DNA of 5,535 nucleotides from Bacillota bacterium. GTDB lineage: Bacteria; Bacillota; Sulfobacillia; RBS10-35; JAJYVN01. The notes beneath the pieces are model-generated. The model did no database searches, had not been told where the DNA came from, and saw only the letters and a list, made by a program, of their open reading frames with translations. Position numbers and translations under genes: made by a program. The stretch is from positions 1 to 5,535 of the forward strand of contig JAKAUG010000188.1 of the NCBI GenBank assembly GCA_021827805.1. The letters run 5' to 3'. Shown here one piece after another: positions 1 through 4,838 of this stretch (the stretch's first letter is position 1; the number at the start of each line of letters is the position of its first letter).

Positions 1-172
1 GGCCGCCGAGGACCCGCAGCAGCGTCGTCTTGCCGGCGCCGTTGGCGCCCACAAGACCCACCAGTTCGCCGCGGCCGAGACCCAGGGAGACGCCATCCAG
101 GCGTGGCCGGCCGCGCGAGCCGGGAACCGCCAGCCCATGCGCCTGCAGAAGCGGTGCCTGGGCGGACCTCAT
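1..172 (-). CDS. btuD: ABC transporter ATP-binding protein, BtuD/FecE type (N-terminal part, runs off left edge)
   Basis: This is the cytoplasmic nucleotide-binding subunit of a metal-chelate/vitamin B12 importer; it would hydrolyse ATP to drive transport through the permease encoded just upstream. Only the first 57 residues are in the window. They show the usual start of an ABC ATPase: a first beta-strand region, then a Walker A motif GANGAGKTT at residues 42-50 with the catalytic lysine at 48. The Q-loop, signature motif and Walker B lie beyond the left edge. The start is the ATG at 172-170, which overlaps the permease stop as ATGA, the classic sign of translational coupling. Its Shine-Dalgarno would lie inside the permease 3' end. 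The B12 assignment rests on the riboswitch ahead of the operon, not on this fragment, which could equally be FecE-like by sequence. Confidence 0.9.
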   Translation of the reverse strand, partial: MRSAQAPLLQAHGLAVPGSRGRPRLDGVSLGLGRGELVGLVGANGAGKTTLLRVLGG

Positions 173-1227
173 GCCCCACCGCCCGCCGTTCGGCCGAGCA
201 GATACAGGAAGAACGGGACCCCAAGGATCGCCGTGACCACCCCCAGGTTCAGCTCCGCGGGCCGCACCACGACGCGCGCGACCAGGTCGGCCAGCACCAC
301 GAACGTGGCACCCCCCAGCACCGAGGCCGGCAACAGCCGCCGGTGGTCGGCGCCCACCAGCAGGCGCAGGATGTGGGGCACCATCAGCCCCACGAAGGAC
401 ACAACGCCGGACATGGCCACCGCGGCACCCGTCATCAGGGCGGCCAGCACCAGGAGAATCTGGCGGCTGCGTTCCACGGCGACGCCCAGGGCGGCCGCGC
501 CGTCCTCGCCCGTGGCGAGGAGGTTCAGGTCGCGCGCATAGCGGAGCATGCCCAGGGCGCCAAAGGCCACCAGTGGCGCGAGGACCGCGTCCTGGCGCCA
601 GAGGGCGCCGTCCAGGCTGCCGAAGAGCCAGCCGAACATGGACGAGACGTCCGCCGTCCCCATGTGCAGCGTGAGGACGAGGGTGGTCCCCGCCCCGAAG
701 AGGGCGGAGACGGCCACCCCGGCCAGGATCAGCGTCAGCACCGAGGTGCGGCCCTGACGGAGTGCCATGGCATAGACGAGCGCCGAGGCCACCAGCGCGC
801 CGCAGAAGGCCCAGAAGGGGAGGACCCACAGGCTGGCGGTCGCGGCGCCGGCGGCGATGGCCACAACGGCGGCAAAGCCCGCCCCCGCGGAGACGCCGAG
901 CAGGCCGGGGTCTGCCAGCGGGTTGCGCAGCAGCCCCTGCAGGACGGCGCCGGCCAGAGCCAGCGCGGCACCCACCAGCGCCCCGAGGACGACCCGCGGG
1001 AGGCGGATGGCCCAGACGATGATGTGCGTCTCCTGCGACACGGGGAGGCCGAACAGGGCGGCCAACACCCTGCCCGGCGCCAGGGGCACCGTGCCGGCGA
1101 CCGTCCCCAGCAGGACGGTCAGCAAGAACAGCGCGGACAACCCCACCAGAATCCCCGCCGCGGTGCCTCGGTCGGCGCGCGCCCCCCTCGGGGCGCCTCC
1201 TGGCCTGGCGGCCGTGGCCCATGACAT
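169..1227 (-). CDS. btuC: Iron-siderophore/vitamin B12 ABC transporter permease, BtuC/FecCD family
   Basis: This 352-residue protein is the membrane-spanning subunit of a type II ABC importer and works as a dimer with the ATPase encoded next. Family landmarks in order: a first hydrophobic segment about residues 25-47; RLPRVVLGALVG (75-86); LQGLLRNPLADPGLLGVSAG (96-115), the most conserved FecCD block; GEDGAAALGV (240-249), near the ATPase-coupling region; VGLMVPHILRLLVGADHRRLLP (279-300, abridged here by position: PH at 284-285, DHR at 294-296); and a C-terminal block ending GVPFFLYLLG. About ten membrane segments are expected. The start at 1227 has GAGGGGG (1236-1242) eight bases upstream. 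The reading frame stays open upstream to 1404, but that stretch is the riboswitch, so the longer start is rejected. FecCD permeases also carry haem or siderophores; the riboswitch immediately upstream favours cobalamin. Length matches the family. Confidence 0.95.
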   Translation of the reverse strand: MSWATAARPGGAPRGARADRGTAAGILVGLSALFLLTVLLGTVAGTVPLAPGRVLAALFGLPVSQETHIIVWAIRLPRVVLGALVGAALALAGAVLQGLLRNPLADPGLLGVSAGAGFAAVVAIAAGAATASLWVLPFWAFCGALVASALVYAMALRQGRTSVLTLILAGVAVSALFGAGTTLVLTLHMGTADVSSMFGWLFGSLDGALWRQDAVLAPLVAFGALGMLRYARDLNLLATGEDGAAALGVAVERSRQILLVLAALMTGAAVAMSGVVSFVGLMVPHILRLLVGADHRRLLPASVLGGATFVVLADLVARVVVRPAELNLGVVTAILGVPFFLYLLGRTAGGGA

Positions 1228-1235
1228 GCGGCTCG

Positions 1236-1242
1236 CCCCCTC
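1236..1242 (-). promoter_or_regulatory. Shine-Dalgarno of the btuC-like permease
   Basis: The minus strand reads GAGGGGG here, eight bases before the ATG at 1227. It decides the start codon. It sits just two bases downstream of a small hairpin (1244-1262), so access to it could be the step that the riboswitch controls. Confidence 0.7.
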
Positions 1243-1243
1243 T

Positions 1244-1262
1244 GCACCGAAGGGAACGGCGC
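1244..1262 (-). promoter_or_regulatory. Hairpin between riboswitch core and Shine-Dalgarno (possible expression platform)
   Basis: On the minus-strand RNA GCGCCG pairs with CGGUGC (one G-U pair), six pairs closing the seven-base loop UUCCCUU. It lies between the riboswitch P1 stem and the ribosome binding site. There is no U-tract after it, so an intrinsic terminator is unlikely and translational control is the better guess. The position matches the regulatory hairpin whose loop kisses the aptamer in known cobalamin riboswitches; its CCCUU could pair with an AAGGG in the aptamer at about 1314-1318. That pairing is inference. Confidence 0.45.
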
Positions 1263-1266
1263 CCGT

Positions 1267-1459
1267 GCGTCGCAGGCAGGTCTCCTGGCTCTCCCCGTGG
1301 GCTGGGACACGCCCCCTTCCCGCCCGGTGGCAGTGGAGGCGCTTTTCAGGAGCTGGGGAGCACAGTGGCGGGACCGCGCCGGCCCGGCCGCCCTGGGGCG
1401 GCACCCCGGACTTCCCTATTCTCCCTCGACCGATCCCCGGCCGCGGGCACCTGCGACAC
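1267..1459 (-). ncRNA. Cobalamin riboswitch
   Basis: The 5' leader of the btuCD-like operon carries the conserved cobalamin aptamer on the minus strand. Landmarks in transcript order are GGGAAGTCCGGGGTG (1416-1402); the GCGCGGTCCCGCCACTGT block (1379-1362), corresponding to the family's GCccCCGCcACUGU; CCACTGCC (1336-1329); GGGAAGG (1321-1315); and the B12 box GAGCCAGGAGACCTGCC (1291-1275). The ends are set by a long-range pairing I can trace: GUGUCGCAGG (1459-1450) pairs base for base, with one G-U, with CCUGCGACGC (1276-1267), forming P1. The RNA binds a cobalamin and by family knowledge represses B12 transport or synthesis genes when the vitamin is plentiful. I cannot assign adenosyl- versus methyl/aquo-cobalamin preference by eye. 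Confidence 0.95.
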
Positions 1460-1472
1460 GTGCACTTGCACG
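1459..1472. repeat. Near-perfect palindrome at the predicted btu transcription start
   Basis: CGTGCA, two bases, TGCACG: a six-base inverted repeat spanning the predicted start near 1470. It could be an operator for a DNA-binding regulator, or a short hairpin at the very 5' end of the leader RNA, just ahead of P1. Chance is possible at this length. Confidence 0.4.
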
Positions 1473-1476
1473 AGGC

Positions 1477-1505
1477 ATGCTAGCACGGGGGCCGGGCCGG
1501 AACAA
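1477..1505 (-). promoter_or_regulatory. Candidate housekeeping promoter for the riboswitch-btuCD unit
   Basis: The minus strand has a -35-like TTGTTC (1505-1500), a 17-base spacer and a -10-like TAGCAT (1482-1477). Transcription would start near 1470, about ten bases before the 5' strand of the riboswitch P1 stem, giving a leader of about 240 bases. It lies just after the ppk2 stop, so the transport unit would be transcribed independently. The call is by pattern only. Confidence 0.5.
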
Positions 1506-1523
1506 CGGCCACGCGGTCCGGCC
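1495..1523. repeat. Inverted repeat abutting the ppk2 stop and overlapping the btu -35 box
   Basis: GGCCGGA (1495-1501) and TCCGGCC (1517-1523) form a seven-base stem with a 15-base loop, starting immediately after the ppk2 stop codon. In ppk2 mRNA it could be a 3' hairpin, but no U-run follows, so an intrinsic terminator is weakly supported. Its left arm overlaps the candidate -35 of the downstream promoter, so an operator role is the alternative. Confidence 0.4.
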
Positions 1524-2282
1524 TCATGCGGGTGCGGATCCGGCGGGCAGGTCGGGGAACTTGGGGTCCAGGGCCTCCAGGGTGGCGACCACCCGCCGCG
1601 CCACCAGGAGGTTGCGGTACCATTTGTGGTCCGCGGGCACCACGGTCCACGGCGCCCAGGGCGTGGAGCACTCGCGCAGGGCGTCGGCGTAGGCCTCCTG
1701 ATAGGCGTCCCAGTGCTCCCGCTCCTTGAGATCAGATGGGGAGAACTTCCAGTGCCGGCGTGGGTCCTGGAGCCGCCGCTCGAACCGCCGGTGCTGCTCC
1801 CGGCGGCTGATGTGCAGGAAGAACTTGAGGATCGTGACGCCGGAATCCGTCAGCCCGCGCTCAAAGGCGTTGATATCCTCGTACCGCCGGCGCCAGACGG
1901 GCTCAGCCACCAGGCCGTGCACGCGTACCACCAGCACGTCCTCGTAGTGGCTGCGGTTGAAGACACTGATCCAGCCCCGGGCCGGCACAGCCTGGTGCAC
2001 ACGCCAGAGGAAGTCGTGAGCGGCCTCCTCGGCGGAGGGCTCCTTGAAGGAGTGCACCTGGATCCCCTGGGGGTTCACCCCAGAGAAGACATGGCGCACG
2101 GTGCCGTCCTTGCCCGAGGCGTCCATGCCCTGCAGGACCACGAGCAGCGCGAAGCGTCGGTCGGCCCAGAGCCGCTCCTGCAGGTGCCCCAGGCGCCTGC
2201 GCAGGCCCTTCAGTTCCCTGACGCCGTCCTCCTTGCCCGCGGGGTCGGCACTCGACGGGTCCGGCCAGTCCGGTGTGAGCAT
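1524..2282 (-). CDS. ppk2: Polyphosphate kinase 2 (PPK2), class III-like polyphosphate:nucleotide phosphotransferase
   Basis: A 252-residue soluble P-loop kinase that transfers phosphate between inorganic polyphosphate and nucleotides, by family knowledge making ADP/ATP from AMP/ADP in class III members. Visible features: helical N-terminus; Walker A GMDASGKDG (52-60) with Lys58 and Asp59; VNPQG (69-73); SFKEPSAEE (78-86); the FNRSHYEDVLVVRVH block (108-122) holding the Walker B-like region; YEDINAFE (134-141); ILKFFLHIS (151-159); the lid RLQDPRRHWKFSPSDLKERE (170-189); and APWTVVPADHKWYRN (210-224). NRSHYEDVL, rather than NRSWYNR, argues against class I. Start ATG at 2282 has GGAGGGGAG (2291-2299) eight bases upstream. 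The frame remains open upstream but would then overlap the divergent HAD gene antisense, so that extension is rejected. It is monocistronic and divergent from the HAD gene. AMP versus ADP preference is inferred only. Confidence 0.95.
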   Translation of the reverse strand: MLTPDWPDPSSADPAGKEDGVRELKGLRRRLGHLQERLWADRRFALLVVLQGMDASGKDGTVRHVFSGVNPQGIQVHSFKEPSAEEAAHDFLWRVHQAVPARGWISVFNRSHYEDVLVVRVHGLVAEPVWRRRYEDINAFERGLTDSGVTILKFFLHISRREQHRRFERRLQDPRRHWKFSPSDLKEREHWDAYQEAYADALRECSTPWAPWTVVPADHKWYRNLLVARRVVATLEALDPKFPDLPAGSAPA

Positions 2283-2310
2283 GCGCGCGTCTCCCCTCCG
2301 GCGGTGGGAC

Positions 2311-2336
2311 GCATCCGGGCCGAGACGGCCGGATGC
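2311..2336. repeat. Long inverted repeat in the ppk2/HAD divergent intergenic region
   Basis: GCATCCGGGCC (2311-2321), loop GAGAC, GGCCGGATGC (2327-2336): ten pairs with one bulged G, extendable by one outer C-G pair. It sits 29 bases upstream of the ppk2 start on the minus strand and about 80 upstream of the HAD start on the plus strand, so it could be an operator for both or a leader hairpin in ppk2 mRNA. A nine-base palindrome GTAGGCTAC follows at 2355-2363 and supplies TAGGCT/TAGCCT -10-like boxes on both strands, though neither has a convincing -35. Confidence 0.5.
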
Positions 2337-2414
2337 GCACCCCGTCCTGAGGATGTAGGCTACGCCAGAGGGGGCAAGGTTCCTCGCGCCGGCCCCTCTG
2401 AGGGGGGACGCGGA

Positions 2415-3170
2415 ATGGCGCGCTGGCGCGGGGTGCTGCTGGATGTGGGCGGGGTCCTGCGGGTGGGCGCGCGCGTGGTGCCCGGCGCGGCCGAGGTCCT
2501 GGAGGAGTTGCGCCGGCGGGGCGTGCCCTTTGCCCTGCTCTCGAACACCAGCAGCACGAACCGGCGGCTGCTGGCGGCCGAACTCCGGGAACTCGGCCTG
2601 GGGGTGAACGCCCCCGAATTGCTCACGGCGACCACGGCCACCGCCGCCCACCTGCGTCGGCTGGGCGGCACAAGCCTCTTCCTCGTGCGGCCCCAGGTGC
2701 GCGAGGACCTCGAGGGCCTGCCGGAGGACGAGCGGTCCCCGGACCACGTCGTGGTCGGCGACTCGGAGCAGGCCTTCACGCGCGAGGGCATGAACCGGGC
2801 CTTTGCCGCCCTGCGCGCTGGCGCCGACCTGATCGCGATGGCCCGCAACCGCTGGTTCGCCACGCCCCAGGGCCCAGCGGTGGACATCGGCGCGGTGGTG
2901 GCGGGTCTGGAGTATGCCGCCCAGGTTCAGGCCACGCTGGTGGGCAAGCCGGCGGCGGCCTTCTTCGCCCAGGGGGTCGCGCTGCTCGGCCTGCGGCCGG
3001 AAGAGGTGGTCGTGGTCGGCGACGATCCCGAGGCGGACGTGCAGGGTGCGCAGGACGCGGGTCTCGGGGCCGTGCTTGTCGGTGAGGCCCGCGGCCGCCA
3101 GCATCCGGACGCGATCGTGCCGAGCATCGCCGGGTTGCCAGCGCTCCTTGGCGGTGCGGATGGGGGGTGA
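2415..3170 (+). CDS. HAD superfamily subfamily IIA hydrolase (HDHD2/LHPP-like phosphatase)
   Basis: A 251-residue cytoplasmic phosphatase of the NagD/HDHD2/LHPP branch; the substrate is unknown. Motif I is LLDVGGVL with the nucleophile Asp10, but the usual second Asp (position 12) is Gly. Motif II is LLSNTSS (Ser43, Asn44), motif III LVGKP (Lys178) and motif IV VVGDDPEADVQGAQDAG (Asp203, Asp204, Asp208). The segment between motifs II and III, about 70-175, is the C2a-type cap, including the typical LEYA (165-168). HDHD2 and LHPP from animals have Ser at the position-12 site, so loss of that Asp is known in this branch; Gly is a further variation and could lower phosphatase rate or change substrate. 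Start ATG at 2415 has GAGGGGGG (2400-2407) seven bases upstream. The stop touches or overlaps the VOC start, so they are probably co-transcribed. A link to polyphosphate via the divergent ppk2 is inference. Confidence 0.9.
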   Translation: MARWRGVLLDVGGVLRVGARVVPGAAEVLEELRRRGVPFALLSNTSSTNRRLLAAELRELGLGVNAPELLTATTATAAHLRRLGGTSLFLVRPQVREDLEGLPEDERSPDHVVVGDSEQAFTREGMNRAFAALRAGADLIAMARNRWFATPQGPAVDIGAVVAGLEYAAQVQATLVGKPAAAFFAQGVALLGLRPEEVVVVGDDPEADVQGAQDAGLGAVLVGEARGRQHPDAIVPSIAGLPALLGGADGG

Positions 3171-3175
3171 GGTTC

Positions 3176-3676
3176 ATGCCGGAGACGCCGATGGACCCCA
3201 GGGTATGCGTGGGGCACGTGCACCTCAAGGTCTCGGACCTGGAGCGCGCCGTCCGCTTCTATACGGAGGCGCTGGGTCTGGAAGTGACCCAGCGCTTCGG
3301 GGCGCAGGCCGCGTTTCTGTCGGCGGGTGGCTACCACCACCACCTCGGGTTGAACACGTGGGAATCCCGCGGGGCCGGCCCTCCGCCGCCCCGGAGCACC
3401 GGGCTCTACCACTTCGCGCTGTTGTATCCGGACGTGCCGGCCCTGGGACGGGCGCTGGCGCGACTTCTGCGGCACGGGGTGGCGCTCGACGGGGCCGCGG
3501 ACCACGGGGTGAGCCTGGCCCTGTATCTGCACGACCCGGACGGCAACGGCGTCGAGCTTTACACCGACCGGCCCGCCGAGGCCTGGCCGCGCGATGCCCA
3601 GGGTCATCTGGCCATGGTGACCGAACCTCTGGACCTCCAGGACCTGCTGTCCGCTGCCGGCCCGGCCGGTCCCTAG
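3176..3676 (+). CDS. VOC family metalloprotein, CatE/glyoxalase-like
   Basis: A 166-residue cytoplasmic protein of the vicinal oxygen chelate superfamily with two beta-alpha-beta-beta-beta repeats. Repeat one begins GHVHLKVSDLERAVRFY (13-29); repeat two begins GLYHFALLYPD (76-86) and ends DPDGNGVELY (120-129). Likely metal ligands by alignment to the family are His14, His79 and Glu127. The GGYHHHLGLNTWESRG block (51-66) and the tail HLAMVTEPLDL (144-154) match CatE/YfiE-type proteins, annotated as catechol-2,3-dioxygenase-like or glyoxalase-like; the true substrate is unknown. Three starts are possible: GTG 3167, overlapping the HAD stop as GTGA; ATG 3176, with a G-run eight bases upstream; and ATG 3191, with GGAG six bases upstream. 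I chose 3176, but 3191 has the best-spaced binding site. Close packing with the HAD gene implies one operon and coupled translation. Confidence 0.92.
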   Translation: MPETPMDPRVCVGHVHLKVSDLERAVRFYTEALGLEVTQRFGAQAAFLSAGGYHHHLGLNTWESRGAGPPPPRSTGLYHFALLYPDVPALGRALARLLRHGVALDGAADHGVSLALYLHDPDGNGVELYTDRPAEAWPRDAQGHLAMVTEPLDLQDLLSAAGPAGP

Positions 3677-3681
3677 GTACC

Positions 3682-4461
3682 TCAGGTGGCGCTGTCGTTG
3701 GTGCCCACGAGGTCGGCGGTGGTGAGCAGCGGGCCCTGCCAGTTCGTGAACACCGCTTGGCCATGTGTCGTGGCGTCATGCGAGGTCCCCGCCACACCCA
3801 CCAGGAACTGGCTGCTGAGCATGATGTTGCCGCTCCCCGAGGCACCCGTCTGCCCGTTCCACGTCCTGCCGTCGGTCGAGTACCAGGCCAGGTAGGTGGT
3901 GGCCATCTTCTGCAGCCTCAGCCAGATGGGCGCCACACCGCCGTTGCTCTGGCTGAGCACCGCGTCGTTGCCGGTCTCGTTGGCCCCGTCCGTCTCCCGA
4001 TACTGCAGTTTCACGCCGTTGCCATCGGTGACCACGAGGAAGACGTCCGCGCTGGAATCCGTGGTGCTGCTGCGCAGCATGATGCCCGCCTTGGACCAGC
4101 CGGTGTCGTTGCTCGTACCCTTCAGCGACGCGACCCGAACCACCCAAATCCCGTCCCCCGGGGCCTGGGTGTATACGTACGTGCAGGTGTCCTGTGTGCC
4201 CCAGCAGTCGTTGCCGCGCGTTGTCATCGTCAACGTGCCGCCCTGGTAGCGCACCAGCGAGCGACCTGTGCCCTGCGTGATGCCCGCCCAGGCCGGGGAG
4301 CTGCTCGGGGTCGGCCCCGAGTTCTTCGTCTGCCCCGTCGGGGATCCGGCGGCCCCGCACGCAGCCAGCACGGAGGCCCCCGCGGCCGCCGCCGCACACC
4401 CCAGGAGGCGGATGGCATCCCTGCGACCCACCTTGTGAAGCCCAACAGAGTTGCCCGCCAA
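3682..4461 (-). CDS. Tat-exported lipoprotein with concanavalin-like (DUF1349-type) beta-sandwich domain
   Basis: A 259-residue surface lipoprotein. The N-terminus has a twin-arginine signal, GRRDAIRLLG (12-21), an Ala-rich hydrophobic stretch and lipobox SVLAAC with acylated Cys35, then a Ser/Thr/Pro/Gly linker (about 36-58). The rest (about 70-245) resembles the concanavalin A-like domains annotated as DUF1349/regulation-of-enolase: WSKAGIMLRSS (122-132), VFLVVTDGNGVKLQYRE (140-156), WLRLQ (180-184), YLAWYSTDGRTW (190-201) and VGVAGTSH (221-228). Cys86 and Cys93 could form a disulfide. No catalytic motif is seen, so carbohydrate or surface binding is a guess. Start: TTG at 4461 with GGGGAGGT (4469-4476) seven bases upstream gives a normal Tat n-region. 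The in-frame ATG at 4509 has only GAGG two bases away and would make the pre-RR region 28 residues long. The gene is convergent with the VOC gene, five bases between stops. Confidence 0.82.
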   Translation of the reverse strand: MAGNSVGLHKVGRRDAIRLLGCAAAAAGASVLAACGAAGSPTGQTKNSGPTPSSSPAWAGITQGTGRSLVRYQGGTLTMTTRGNDCWGTQDTCTYVYTQAPGDGIWVVRVASLKGTSNDTGWSKAGIMLRSSTTDSSADVFLVVTDGNGVKLQYRETDGANETGNDAVLSQSNGGVAPIWLRLQKMATTYLAWYSTDGRTWNGQTGASGSGNIMLSSQFLVGVAGTSHDATTHGQAVFTNWQGPLLTTADLVGTNDSAT

Positions 4462-4468
4462 TGGACAC

Positions 4469-4476
4469 ACCTCCCC
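4469..4476 (-). promoter_or_regulatory. Strong Shine-Dalgarno favouring a TTG start for the lipoprotein
   Basis: The minus strand reads GGGGAGGT, seven bases before TTG at 4461. This is the strongest binding site near this gene and lies inside the coding region if the ATG at 4509 is used. Confidence 0.6.
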
Positions 4477-4515
4477 GCGGCGCGATGGGTTCGCTGTGCT
4501 TTGTGCCATTTCCTC

Positions 4516-4521
4516 TTTATG
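4516..4521 (-). promoter_or_regulatory. -10-like box upstream of the lipoprotein gene
   Basis: CATAAA on the minus strand is an AT-rich island in very GC-rich DNA and matches four of six TATAAT positions. With a six-base gap, transcription would begin at 4509, the A of the upstream ATG. The mRNA would then either be leaderless at that ATG or have a 48-base leader ending at the TTG start. No good -35 is visible. Confidence 0.35.
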
Positions 4522-4569
4522 GAGGCTTGTGCGTGCAGGCCTGGCCCGGGGTTCCCGCGCACCAGACGC

Positions 4570-4591
4570 GGGGCGCGTGGGCGGGCCGGGG
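4570..4591 (+). other. G-quadruplex motif 1
   Basis: Four G-runs, GGGG-CGCGT-GGG-C-GGG-CC-GGGG, with loops of five, one and two bases, satisfy the canonical quadruplex pattern on the plus strand. That is the template strand for the lipoprotein gene and lies 50-80 bases upstream of its predicted transcription start. Such motifs are frequent by chance at this GC content. Confidence 0.5.
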
Positions 4592-4600
4592 TCGCGCGCT

Positions 4601-4627
4601 GGGCGGGGAGGAGGGGGGGCCCCGCCC
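4601..4627. repeat. Inverted repeat A, GGGCGGGG / CCCCGCCC, with G-rich loop
   Basis: GGGCGGGG (4601-4608) and CCCCGCCC (4620-4627) are perfect eight-base complements around an 11-base purine loop, AGGAGGGGGGG. The left arm plus loop also fits a second quadruplex pattern (runs at 4601, 4605, 4613 and 4617), so hairpin and quadruplex would compete. Confidence 0.6.
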
Positions 4628-4690
4628 GCTCGCCCGCCCCCTGTGACGGTGAAGCGCGCGCGGGAGGGACGGGTCCGTGGGCGGGCGAGC
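4628..4690. repeat. Inverted repeat B, perfect 12-bp arms
   Basis: GCTCGCCCGCCC (4628-4639) and GGGCGGGCGAGC (4679-4690) are perfect complements with a 39-base loop. The left arm begins at the base right after inverted repeat A ends, so the two stems could stack. Function unknown: a leader RNA, operator or chance are all possible. Confidence 0.6.
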
Positions 4691-4817
4691 AGAGGGCCTC
4701 CCCCGGGCGACGGCGGCTCCAGGGGAGTCCTTTCCGCACGCGGGCGCGGCCGTGTCCGCTGCGGCGGCGGCGGTGGGACCAGCCAGTACCGACAACGTCT
4801 GAGCTGTTGGGGTGCAA

Positions 4818-4838
4818 GCGCGGGCTTCGGCTCGGTGC
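4818..4838 (+). other. Stable hairpin with cUUCGg tetraloop
   Basis: On the plus strand GCGCGGGC pairs with GCUC-g-GUGC (eight pairs, one bulged G, two G-U) closed by C-UUCG-G, an exceptionally stable RNA tetraloop. The tetraloop exists only in plus-strand RNA. No U-tract follows, so it is not a typical intrinsic terminator. Confidence 0.45.

Noticed and set aside
103..1224. A 373-codon plus-strand open frame rich in Gln, Gly, Arg and His
   Set aside because: It is antisense to the permease, and its low-complexity composition is that of a shadow frame.
1228..1404. N-terminal extension of the permease by 59 codons to a start at 1404
   Set aside because: It translates the riboswitch core; the internal ATG at 1227 has a good Shine-Dalgarno and gives the normal family length.
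1495..1523. Intrinsic terminator for ppk2
   Set aside because: The hairpin is there but no U-run follows on the minus strand; listed only as an inverted repeat.
1221..2414. Long plus-strand open frame running into the HAD gene
   Set aside because: It reads antisense through the riboswitch and ppk2; open only because GC-rich DNA has few stops. The HAD protein starts naturally at 2415.
2283..3104. Antisense extension of the PPK2 frame to 3104
   Set aside because: It lies fully antisense to the HAD gene, has no PPK2 similarity, and the ATG at 2282 with GGAGGGGAG is convincing.
4721..4760. Resemblance of GGAAAGGACTCC on the minus strand to the RNase P RNA core GAGGAAAGTCC
   Set aside because: The order of bases does not match and no partner P4 strand or ACAGA-type end could be found.
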